From NCBI GenBank assembly GCA_028288585.1, contig JAQBNL010000085.1, forward strand, positions 1 to 39,265: a DNA stretch of 39,265 bases. The letters are read 5' to 3'. The notes under the pieces were generated by a model. The model saw only the letters and a program-made list of their open reading frames with translations, was not told the DNA's origin and ran no database searches. A program made the translations under genes and the position numbers. The stretch comes from Chitinophagaceae bacterium. GTDB lineage: Bacteria; Bacteroidota; Bacteroidia; Chitinophagales; Chitinophagaceae. Positions 32,810-39,265 of this stretch are shown here, piece by piece. Position 1 is the stretch's first letter; the number at the start of each line of letters is the position of its first letter.

Positions 32810-33220
32810 ATGGCACCAAATATTTTCACAAAATGGCAGGCCGGTGCCCCTTATTTGCTGAGCATACTTCGCATTGTTGCAGCGCTCATGTTTATATCAT
32901 TCGGCACAATGAAACTGTTTGCCTATCCCATAGGCATGCCGCCTGATAACAGCACTGCACAACTAATGACGCAGACAGGAATTGGTGGTATCCTTGAATT
33001 AGTTGGTGGCACTTTACTTTTACTTGGCCTTTTTACACGGCCCGTTGCATTTATTTTAGCAGGTGAAATGGCAGTTGCGTATTTCCAGTTTCATCATCCC
33101 ATGAGCCCATGGCCAATAATAAATAATGGTGTTGCCACAGTATTGTATTGTTTTATCTTTCTTTATTTTTCAGCAGCAGGCGCTGGCCCATGGAGTGTTG
33201 ATGCAAAGTTGAGAAAGTGA
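32810..33220 (+). CDS. DoxX-family membrane protein
   Basis: This 136-residue protein has four predicted membrane helices. It shows the DoxX pattern LLSILRIVAALMFISFGTMK, GIGGILELVGGTLLLLGLFT, and RPVAFILAGEMAVAYFQFHH. The GxExxxAxxxFHxP stretch in the third helix is typical. DoxX members are inner-membrane proteins sometimes linked to thiol or redox stress. It is the only multi-pass membrane protein in the operon. Confidence 0.88.
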   Translation: MAPNIFTKWQAGAPYLLSILRIVAALMFISFGTMKLFAYPIGMPPDNSTAQLMTQTGIGGILELVGGTLLLLGLFTRPVAFILAGEMAVAYFQFHHPMSPWPIINNGVATVLYCFIFLYFSAAGAGPWSVDAKLRK

Positions 33221-33238
33221 ATTATATAAACAAGAAGT

Positions 33239-33619
33239 ATGAAGATCAAAGTAACAAGCGTAATGGTAGATGACCAGCAGAAAGCGCTGAAATTTTATAC
33301 AGAGATATTAGGTTTTGTAAAGAAGAAAGATATACCAATGGGGGAGTACAGCTGGCTTACTGTTGTGTCATCTGAATCGGACGAAGTTGAGCTGTTGCTG
33401 GAGCCTATGGCATTTGCACCTGCAAAAACCTTTCAGAAAGCGTTGTTTGATGCAGGCATTCCATTAACTGCATTTTTTGTTGATGACATAGAAAAAGAAT
33501 GCGAAAGAATGCAAAATCTTGGCGTAAAATTTAAAACATTACCAACCAAAATGGGACCTGTAACAATTGCCGTATTTGAAGATACCTGCGGTAATTTGAT
33601 ACAGATAGTGCAGGAGTAA
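33239..33619 (+). CDS. VOC-family glyoxalase-like protein
   Basis: This 126-residue protein shows the glyoxalase superfamily pattern IKVTSVMVDDQQKALKFYTE, ILGFVKKKDIPMGEYSWLTV, VELLLEPMAFAPAKTFQKAL and GPVTIAVFEDTCGNLIQIVQ. The closing ExxxG-N-xIQIxQ motif has the Glu ligand expected of metal-dependent VOC enzymes. It is distinct from the three PhnB-like genes upstream and is closest to lactoylglutathione-lyase-like proteins. Confidence 0.87.
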   Translation: MKIKVTSVMVDDQQKALKFYTEILGFVKKKDIPMGEYSWLTVVSSESDEVELLLEPMAFAPAKTFQKALFDAGIPLTAFFVDDIEKECERMQNLGVKFKTLPTKMGPVTIAVFEDTCGNLIQIVQE

Positions 33620-33635
33620 AATATTAGTACACCTG

Positions 33636-34112
33636 ATGAAATCTTTCTCTGCACAAATATTTATAATAGGAATTAACCCTTACGTACTGCTGCCCGAGCC
33701 TGTTTTACAGTCGTTATTCAAACAGGCAGGAAAAGATAAAGGAGCAATTCCCGTACGTGGTACATTAAATGGAACTGCATTTATACAAAACCTGGTAAAG
33801 TATAGCGGCAAATGGCGGTTATATCTCAATACGCCCATGCGTAAAGCCGCCGGAATTGATGTGGGAGATACAGCCAATGTAAAAATTGAATATGACCCTG
33901 AGCCACGCATTGTTTCTATGCATCCTCAATTGCAGCAGGCATTCGCAAAAAATAAAAACGCAAAAGCTGCATTTGAAAAACTGGCTCCTTCACGACAAAA
34001 AGAAATACTCCGTTACATTAGTTTTTTAAAAACAGAAGCATCCATAATAATAAATGTTGAAAAAGTAATTCTGTATTTATTAGGGAAGGGAAAGTTTGTG
34101 GGGAGAGATTGA
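33636..34112 (+). CDS. DUF1905/YdeI-OmpD-associated protein
   Basis: This 158-residue protein combines a DUF1905 beta domain (about 1-90) with a YdeI/OmpD-associated helical part. The first contains GAIPVRGTLNGTAFIQNLVK and SGKWRLYLNTPMRKAAGIDV. The second contains KAAFEKLAPSRQKEILRYIS and FLKTEASIIINVEKVILYLL. Such proteins often sit in stress clusters and have been tied to bacteriocin or antimicrobial-peptide protection in some species. It is the last gene of the run and is convergent with the permease gene, 28 bases away. Confidence 0.85.
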   Translation: MKSFSAQIFIIGINPYVLLPEPVLQSLFKQAGKDKGAIPVRGTLNGTAFIQNLVKYSGKWRLYLNTPMRKAAGIDVGDTANVKIEYDPEPRIVSMHPQLQQAFAKNKNAKAAFEKLAPSRQKEILRYISFLKTEASIIINVEKVILYLLGKGKFVGRD

Positions 34113-34140
34113 AGGATTAAATGAGGCATCCATAATCATC

Positions 34141-35433
34141 TTATCTAAATCGCTCCAAAAGCAGCACACCAATAAGTCCCAAAATTGATACTAATGTTTC
34201 CATTGTTGTCCAGGTTTTAAAAGTTTGCTTCAGGCTTAAGTTGAAGTATTCTTTAAACATCCAAAACCCTGTATCATTTACATGAGAGAAAAATACACTC
34301 CCGGCGCCAACAGAAAGAACCATCAGCTCGGGAGATACACCGGTGGTTATTAAGGGCAGTACAAGCCCTGATGCTGTTAAGCCTGCTACGGTTGCTGAAC
34401 CTAATGTTACTCTTAACAGGGCGGTTATTATCCACGCAAATAATAAAGGTGAGAGCTGCAGATGCAATGCTATGGTTTTTACCTGCTCGCCAATCCCGCT
34501 GTCTATCAATACCTGTTTAAATGCTCCTCCTGCAGCAATTATCATTATAATCATTGCAATGCTTTTTACGCCTTGCACGCAGGATTCCATTGCATTGGTA
34601 ACGGGGATTTTTTGTAAGAATATGGTGAACAGAAGTGCAATTAATAATGCTATGGTGGGGTCAGAAATAAAAGCAAAAAAACCATTGGCTGGGCCCCAGC
34701 CAGGTACATGTAAAGCGATTGTACCTGCAGCAATTAAAAACACCGGGAGCAGTGCGATGGTAAAACTTTTAAAAGCAGAAGGCAGCTTTTCTTTTTCTTC
34801 AATAGTGAAAGAAGGATTAGTAAGATGTCTTCCTTTAATATTAATAATAAGCCGTGGAAAAATAATGCCCGCAATAATGATGATGGGAATGATAATAATA
34901 AATCCATACAGCAGGGTGGTACCAATATCTGCATGAAAAATAGTTGCCAATGCAACCGGCCCCGGGTGCGGCGGAAGAAAACAATGTGTAACTGAAAGCG
35001 AGGCAGCCATTGGGATGCCGATATAAAGCTTGGGTAAATTTGTTGCCGAAGCCAGTGCAAAAACAAGCGGAATTAAAACAACAAAGCCTGCATTATAAAA
35101 CAACGGAATGCCTACTAAAAAACCCGTTAGCAAAACTGCCCATTGAATATTTTTTAATCCGAATGACCTTGTAAGAACTATCACTATCCGTTGCGACACG
35201 CCTGTATCTTCTATCAGCTTTCCCATCATAGCGCCTAATGCAAGAATAAATATTACACCTCCTAAAGTGCTGCCCACTCCATTGGTAATTGATGCAATAA
35301 TTTTTGCCGGGGACATGCCAAGCAGAATACCCGTGATGATGGATGTGATCAGCATTGCAATCATTGGGTTAACTTTCTTAATGATAAGAATTAACAGAAG
35401 AAGGACACCCAACAAAACGATGAGCAATTGCAT
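34141..35433 (-). CDS. gntP: Gluconate:H+ symporter (GntP family)
   Basis: This 430-residue protein is a multi-pass membrane protein of the GntP family. It has an N-terminal helix QLLIVLLGVLLLLILIIKKV, then AMLITSIITGILLGM, IGIPMAASLSVTHCFLPPHP (with the conserved HCFLPPHPGP loop), and a C-terminal GAGSVFFSHVNDTGFWMFKE motif (conserved SHVNDxGFW). It imports gluconate or a related aldonate with protons. An upstream ATG would overlap the kinase stop, so I use the ATG at 35433, one base after that stop. It forms an operon with the kinase gene. Confidence 0.9.
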   Translation of the reverse strand: MQLLIVLLGVLLLLILIIKKVNPMIAMLITSIITGILLGMSPAKIIASITNGVGSTLGGVIFILALGAMMGKLIEDTGVSQRIVIVLTRSFGLKNIQWAVLLTGFLVGIPLFYNAGFVVLIPLVFALASATNLPKLYIGIPMAASLSVTHCFLPPHPGPVALATIFHADIGTTLLYGFIIIIPIIIIAGIIFPRLIINIKGRHLTNPSFTIEEKEKLPSAFKSFTIALLPVFLIAAGTIALHVPGWGPANGFFAFISDPTIALLIALLFTIFLQKIPVTNAMESCVQGVKSIAMIIMIIAAGGAFKQVLIDSGIGEQVKTIALHLQLSPLLFAWIITALLRVTLGSATVAGLTASGLVLPLITTGVSPELMVLSVGAGSVFFSHVNDTGFWMFKEYFNLSLKQTFKTWTTMETLVSILGLIGVLLLERFR

Positions 35434-35434
35434 A

Positions 35435-36940
35435 TTAATGATTGAGATTATGAAGTGCATGCATTGAATCTTTCAGGCTATGGTATAAGCCACGGAAGAT
35501 TGTAAAATAGTTATTATACATTTTGTGATTAGAAAGGCCGGGTTCTAAAAATTCCATATTTGTTTTAGGCAATTCAGTATAGCCTTCAATAAAATTCATT
35601 GTTTTTAATCCAAGATAGGCAGCGCCTGTGGCAGAGGCATCATAAGATTGAATAATGCAAACTCTTTTCCCGGTTATGTCTGCCAATATTTGCATCCATA
35701 TTTTTGAAGCAACAAAGCCCCCGCTTACAGTAAGCTGGCTGATGGTATGACCGCCTGTCTCTATCGTTTTCAGCACATCATTTAAGGCATAACAAATTCC
35801 TTCAATAATAGCTCTTGAAAAAGTAAGTTGAGAATGCTGTGCCGTAACACCAAAGAAAGTACCACAGCTTTTTGCATCCCAATGCGGGGCACGTTCACCA
35901 TTTAAATAAGGAAGAAAAATTAATCCATCTGCTCCGGCATTTACTTTCTCAACCTTGTGAAATAAATTTTCATAGTCTTCATTTGTTATCACTTTTTTAT
36001 CAGGGAAATTTTTAAGAAACCATTGGACAACATTCCCTCCGTTATTAAGCGCTCCGCCACAAATAAATGTATGTTCATCCAGTTTATAATTAAATGTCAT
36101 GGCATCATAATTATAAATTGGTGTTTTACTCATAAGCCGTACGGCAGCGCTGGTTCCAATGGTTACTGCTGCCTCATCTTTGTTCACTGCAAAACTGCCA
36201 ACATTTGCGAGGCAGCCATCACTGGCTCCAATAATAAAAGAAACATCAGCAGTGATGTTTAAAAGGCTTAACAGGCTTGCATTACAATCGTTTCTGCTGT
36301 ATCCTGTACTTACTGGTGTTGAAAGATTCTCAGAATATATTCCTGCCAGTTCAAGGCTTTTTGTATACCACAGGTTGGTTTCAATATCAAATAATCCTGT
36401 TGCAGAAGCAATGGAAATATCAATCTTAAATTCATTGAATAACCTGAACCAGATAAGCTCTTTAATGGAAATGAATTTATGGGTGCTGCTAAACAGATCT
36501 TTATCATTTTCCCGCAGCCAGATGATCTTACATAAAGGAGACATGGGATGAATGGGTGTACCTGTTTTACGGTAGATATCTTCTCCATTGCCTGATGCCC
36601 GTATTCTTTCTGCAATATCTGCACTGCGTAGGTCTGCCCATGTTATCATGTTTGCTAAAGGAACTCCGTTTTTATCCACAGGAATAAGGCTGTGCATTAC
36701 AGCGCTTAAACAAATAGCTGCAGGTAATCGTTGTAATTTTTGTACATGGCTTTGTATGCATTCAATAAATGCCAGCCACGTGTATTCGGGATCCTGTTCT
36801 GAAAATTTTTTATCAGAACCCGGAATTTGATAATGAATTTGATGGGAAGAAAAAATTTCTCCCCCGGAGTTTACAGCAACACTTTTAATGCTTCCTGTTC
36901 CGATATCTATCCCAAGAATATATGGTTGGATCGTATTTAT
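35435..36940 (-). CDS. gntK: Gluconokinase, FGGY family, non-ATG start
   Basis: The full frame spans 501 residues, the family length. It begins ...YILGIDIGTGSIKSVAV, the N-terminal ATP-binding motif, and continues with AICLSAVMHSLIPVDKNG. Later parts carry GASDGCLANVGSFAVNKDEA, FICGGALNNGGNVVQWFLKN, FLPYLNGERAPHWDAKSCGT and SGGFVASKIWMQILADITGK, matching the gluconokinase branch of FGGY. The first ATG in frame (36697) would remove 81 residues including the ATP-binding motif. No ATG, GTG or TTG lies between the upstream stop (TAA at about 36972) and that ATG. I place the start at ATA 36940, after an AAAGAAACACA stretch, as a guess. The enzyme phosphorylates gluconate to 6-phosphogluconate and is coupled to gntP. 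Confidence 0.8.
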   Translation of the reverse strand: MNTIQPYILGIDIGTGSIKSVAVNSGGEIFSSHQIHYQIPGSDKKFSEQDPEYTWLAFIECIQSHVQKLQRLPAAICLSAVMHSLIPVDKNGVPLANMITWADLRSADIAERIRASGNGEDIYRKTGTPIHPMSPLCKIIWLRENDKDLFSSTHKFISIKELIWFRLFNEFKIDISIASATGLFDIETNLWYTKSLELAGIYSENLSTPVSTGYSRNDCNASLLSLLNITADVSFIIGASDGCLANVGSFAVNKDEAAVTIGTSAAVRLMSKTPIYNYDAMTFNYKLDEHTFICGGALNNGGNVVQWFLKNFPDKKVITNEDYENLFHKVEKVNAGADGLIFLPYLNGERAPHWDAKSCGTFFGVTAQHSQLTFSRAIIEGICYALNDVLKTIETGGHTISQLTVSGGFVASKIWMQILADITGKRVCIIQSYDASATGAAYLGLKTMNFIEGYTELPKTNMEFLEPGLSNHKMYNNYFTIFRGLYHSLKDSMHALHNLNH

Positions 36941-37042
36941 TGTGTTTCTTTTATAATTATCAATGTTAGATAATTATTTTCAGTTAGCAGTATTAGGGTT
37001 AGTTCGATTAAAATTTGTGTATCCATTTATTATTTTAGGGGC

Positions 37043-37073
37043 TTGACTTATATCTCATAAAAATGTAAATTTG
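37043..37073 (+). promoter_or_regulatory. Promoter of the second toxin-antitoxin pair
   Basis: TTG at 37043-37045 and TAAATTTG at 37066-37073 are separated by 20 bases, matching the Bacteroidota -33/-7 pattern. The antitoxin ATG is 16 bases downstream. Confidence 0.55.
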
Positions 37074-37089
37074 ATTAAATAAAAAAATT

Positions 37090-37320
37090 ATGGCAGAAGT
37101 GCAAATAAGGGAAGTTCTGCATGAATACATAGATACCGCAGATGAAAAAAAATTAGAAGCTATATATACTGTACTTAAAGACAGTATCACTTCTGATTAC
37201 CAGTACAGCCATGATGAACTTGCAGCTATAAACAACCGCCGTAACAAATATAAAAATGGTGAGGAGCAAACTCTGACAGCAGAAGAATTTGTTAACTACG
37301 TTCGGCAAAATAAATTGTAA
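37090..37320 (+). CDS. Putative antitoxin of a RelE/ParE pair
   Basis: This 76-residue protein is all helical and charged: AEVQIREVLHEYIDTADEKK, LEAIYTVLKDSITSDYQYSH, DELAAINNRRNKYKNGEEQT, ending LTAEEFVNYVRQNKL. The DELxxIxxRRxxYxxGExxxLTxEE segment is the Bacteroidota addiction-module component pattern, where the C-terminal part blocks the toxin. The stop and the toxin ATG share one base (TAATG), which couples the two genes. Confidence 0.82.
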   Translation: MAEVQIREVLHEYIDTADEKKLEAIYTVLKDSITSDYQYSHDELAAINNRRNKYKNGEEQTLTAEEFVNYVRQNKL

Positions 37321-37619
37321 TGACTTATGGCTTAATCATTCTTAAAGCCGCAGCAGAAGATGCTTTGCAGGCGTACAATTATTACGAAAATTTACAACAA
37401 GGTTTAGGAAACAGATTTTTCTCAGAGTTGCTTGAGAGATATAATGACATCAGTAAGCATCCTCAATATTATGGCTTTGTAGATGAACAACATATTATTC
37501 GGGATGTTATGCTAAAAAGTTTTCCTTACCTGGTTGTATATGAGATAGAAAATGACGCTGTAATTATATATGCGGTTCATTGCACGTATAAACATCCTGA
37601 CCAACGATTCAGAAAATAA
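37320..37619 (+). CDS. RelE/ParE-superfamily toxin
   Basis: This 99-residue protein has the ParE-like pattern LIILKAAAEDALQAYNYYEN, LQQGLGNRFFSELLERYNDI, SKHPQYYGFVDEQHIIRDVM and FPYLVVYEIENDAVIIYAVH. The closing VHxTYxHPxxR is typical of ParE/RelE toxins in Bacteroidota, and the middle RDVMLKSFPYLVVY places the conserved Arg. It is a different family branch from the toxin at 26414. It is convergent with plsX, whose stop is only 3 bases away. Confidence 0.86.
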   Translation: MTYGLIILKAAAEDALQAYNYYENLQQGLGNRFFSELLERYNDISKHPQYYGFVDEQHIIRDVMLKSFPYLVVYEIENDAVIIYAVHCTYKHPDQRFRK

Positions 37620-37622
37620 TTC

Positions 37623-38570
37623 TTACATCAATTCTTTTAAGCTGGTTCTTATTTTACCTATGAGGTCTCTTTGCAGCATTTTCTCAGCCATCAGTATCAT
37701 ATTCTTAAAAGCAATGGCATGTGATATTCCATGGCCGATTATTACAGGTTTATTTACCCCTAATACAGGTACGCCGCCATATATCTCGAAATTAAAGCGG
37801 TTAAAATGTTCGTCGTTTATCTCCCTGCGCCGGACAATATCATAAATAGATTCTGCAAATTTTAAAAGCACATTGCCGGTGAATCCTTCGCATACCATTA
37901 CTTCTGCTTTGCCGGTTAAAAGGTCACGGCCCTCAACATTGCCGATAAAATTTATTTGTTTATTTTCTTTCAAAAGAGGATAGGCAGCCTGGGTCAAAAT
38001 ATTCCCCTTGCCTTCTTCTTCACCTAAATTAATAAGACCAACCCTGGGGTCATCAAAACCTAAAATATGTTTGGAAAATAAAGCGCCCAGCAGGGCAAAC
38101 TGTGATAAATTTTCGGGCTTGCAATCTGCATTCAAACCTACATCAACCAATAAACCAAGTCTTCCATCCTCCCTGGGTAAATATGCGCCAATCGTGGGCC
38201 GCTGCACACCTTCAATTGCTTTAATGCTAAACAATGCACCAACCATCATTGCGCCTGTGTTACCTGCGCTGATGAATGCATCTGCTTTACCCGTTGCCAG
38301 CAAATGAAAACCAATTGCTATGGATGAATGTTTTTTTTCTTTTAAAGCTTTGGTGGGGTGCTCATGCATTTCAATAACTTCTGATGCATGAATAACTTCA
38401 AGAGAATCTGTTGGAATATTATGCCGGTCGAGCAACTCTTTAATGGCAGGCTCATCACCGATAAGAAGTAATGTTGTTTCAGCATTTTTGTTTTGCAGGT
38501 AAACTTCTACACCCTTTATGGCTTCTAAAGGAGCAAAGTCGCCACCCATCATATCAAGCGCTATCTTCAT
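37623..38570 (-). CDS. plsX: Phosphate acyltransferase PlsX
   Basis: This 315-residue protein starts MKIALDMMGGDFAPLEAIKG, the family signature. It continues with HASEVIEMHEHPTKALKEKK, FISAGNTGAMMVGALFSIKA, and VMVCEGFTGNVLLKFAESIY. It makes acyl-phosphate from acyl-ACP for phospholipid synthesis. It follows rpmF and the DUF177 gene, the common order in bacteria. A hairpin in the 173-base gap may separate it from rpmF in transcription. Confidence 0.95.
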   Translation of the reverse strand: MKIALDMMGGDFAPLEAIKGVEVYLQNKNAETTLLLIGDEPAIKELLDRHNIPTDSLEVIHASEVIEMHEHPTKALKEKKHSSIAIGFHLLATGKADAFISAGNTGAMMVGALFSIKAIEGVQRPTIGAYLPREDGRLGLLVDVGLNADCKPENLSQFALLGALFSKHILGFDDPRVGLINLGEEEGKGNILTQAAYPLLKENKQINFIGNVEGRDLLTGKAEVMVCEGFTGNVLLKFAESIYDIVRRREINDEHFNRFNFEIYGGVPVLGVNKPVIIGHGISHAIAFKNMILMAEKMLQRDLIGKIRTSLKELM

Positions 38571-38624
38571 TAATCAAGTTTGTAGTTTATGGTTGTTGAT
38601 CATTCAGCCCCTTAATTGTACCAT

Positions 38625-38674
38625 AAAAAAATTCCAAAACAAAAGATGAAGTTAATCAATCTTATATTTTGGAA
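38625..38674 (-). terminator. Possible terminator between rpmF and plsX
   Basis: On the minus strand a TTCCAAAA/TTTTGGAA stem (38632-38639 with 38667-38674) contains an inner AAGAT/ATCTT stem and is followed by a seven-base T run. It would partly stop transcription from rpmF before plsX. Confidence 0.5.
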
Positions 38675-38743
38675 CTAAATCAGTATCATTCAACGTTTGT
38701 AGAGTGTTTTAATAACTACAAACTACTAACTATAAACTACAAA

Positions 38744-38944
38744 CTAACTACCTGCTTTTATCGGCGCTTTTTCTGCTACCACTTTTCCTTTATAGTAAAG
38801 CTTGCCTTCGCTTACATGTGCACGGTGGCGTACATGGGTTTCATTAGTTGTTTTATCAACGCTTAATGTTGGAGCATCTGCTTTATAATGTGTTCTTCTC
38901 TTTGCACTTCTTTGCTGACTATGTCGGCGTTTGGGATTTGGCAT
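38744..38944 (-). CDS. rpmF: 50S ribosomal protein L32
   Basis: This 66-residue basic protein starts MPNPKRRHSQQRSAKRRTHY and has ETHVRHRAHVSEGKLYYKGK near the end. This is the bL32 pattern, in the Bacteroidota form that lacks the zinc-binding Cys. It lies between the DUF177 gene (16 bases upstream) and plsX. Confidence 0.96.
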   Translation of the reverse strand: MPNPKRRHSQQRSAKRRTHYKADAPTLSVDKTTNETHVRHRAHVSEGKLYYKGKVVAEKAPIKAGS

Positions 38945-38960
38945 AACCTAAATTTTAATA

Positions 38961-39265
38961 TTATTTTATCTTATTCTTAAATTGTTCAAGTCCTTTTGAT
39001 AAGGGATTATTCCCTTTTTCCACATCTTCCATTTTCTTAAGCATCTCCAGAACTTCTTTATTGCATTGTGGACCCCCTATCTCATTTTCTTTACACATTC
39101 TTTGCATGGGTATGCTAAGGCTCACAAATTCATATATCCAGTCTGCAACATGAAGATGGCTTTCCGTTCTTGAGATGTAATAAACATCAGGATCTTCTTC
39201 TGTTTCATTCATCTCATCTGGATTTTCAACCAGCTTGACTATCATGTTGAATTCATCCCATAATT
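38961..39265 (-). CDS. DUF177 (YceD) family protein, N-terminus outside window
   Basis: This 101-codon fragment runs off the right edge. The frame stays open past the internal ATG at 39245, reading LWDEFNMIVKLVE, so that ATG is not the start. It continues with an acidic linker, DVYYISRTESHLHVADWIYE, and FVSLSIPMQRMCKENEIGGP, the YceD C-terminal pattern. The family is tied to 23S rRNA or ribosome maturation and usually precedes rpmF, as here. The C-terminal part is Lys/Glu-rich. Confidence 0.88.
   Translation of the reverse strand, partial: LWDEFNMIVKLVENPDEMNETEEDPDVYYISRTESHLHVADWIYEFVSLSIPMQRMCKENEIGGPQCNKEVLEMLKKMEDVEKGNNPLSKGLEQFKNKIK

Noticed and set aside
28218-34112. Reading of the 13-gene run as a phage-defence island
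   Set aside because: No nuclease, helicase, ATPase or other known defence domain is present. All members are small ligand-binding or membrane proteins.
34343-34936. Long plus-strand frame opposite the gluconate permease
   Set aside because: It is the complement of the hydrophobic GntP gene; repeated Ile/Met-rich stretches are typical of such shadow frames.

Overview
The window looks like the chromosome of a low-GC Bacteroidota bacterium, most likely near Chitinophagaceae. The evidence is cargo proteins for type IX secretion (one type A and one type B C-terminal sorting domain), a TonB-dependent receptor of the Bacteroidota carboxypeptidase-regulatory/plug/barrel type, MqnA of the futalosine menaquinone route, lipoproteins ending their signal with a Cys-Lys-Lys motif, and repeated TAnnTTTG-type -7 promoter motifs. 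The assignment is from gene content only.

Layout. 1-1050: a tRNA-His sits between two inverted, closely related DUF445 membrane-protein genes (the left one is cut by the window edge). 1169-6118: outer-membrane receptor, a large lipoprotein and a small Ser/Thr-rich membrane protein, separated by hairpin terminators. 6121-13881: a minus-strand surface-glycan cluster. Reading 5' to 3' it holds rfbF and rfbG (CDP-glucose to CDP-4-keto-6-deoxyglucose), a 3,5-epimerase, a sugar C-methyltransferase, a reductase/epimerase, a CmcI-type methyltransferase, a small lipoprotein and two family-2 glycosyltransferases. The predicted product is a CDP-linked 6-deoxy-3-C-methyl sugar. 13937-20796: housekeeping genes mqnA, purB and prfC, plus a 974-residue adhesin-like T9SS cargo protein.

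20985-26713: an accessory stretch with two unrecognised genes, a frameshifted IS110-family transposase remnant, an imperfect palindromic repeat present in two copies, a secreted metzincin protease between those copies, an SRPBCC protein and a type II toxin-antitoxin pair. 26741-34112: a lipoprotein, a GlxA/AraC-type regulator and, divergent from it, a run of 13 small cytosolic or membrane genes (DinB x2, VOC x4, DHFR-like, SRPBCC, DUF1801, SnoaL-like, a ferredoxin-fold-like protein, DoxX, DUF1905/YdeI). The shared intergenic region has an 8-bp direct repeat with a 22-bp period that suits an AraC-family operator. This compact regulon-like unit is the best candidate for an undescribed system. 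34141-36940: a gluconate permease and a FGGY kinase whose conserved N-terminus has no ATG. 37090-37619: a second toxin-antitoxin pair. 37623-39265: plsX, rpmF and the 3' part of a DUF177/YceD gene, the usual ribosome/fatty-acid cluster.

I saw no CRISPR array, rRNA, prophage or intact insertion sequence.
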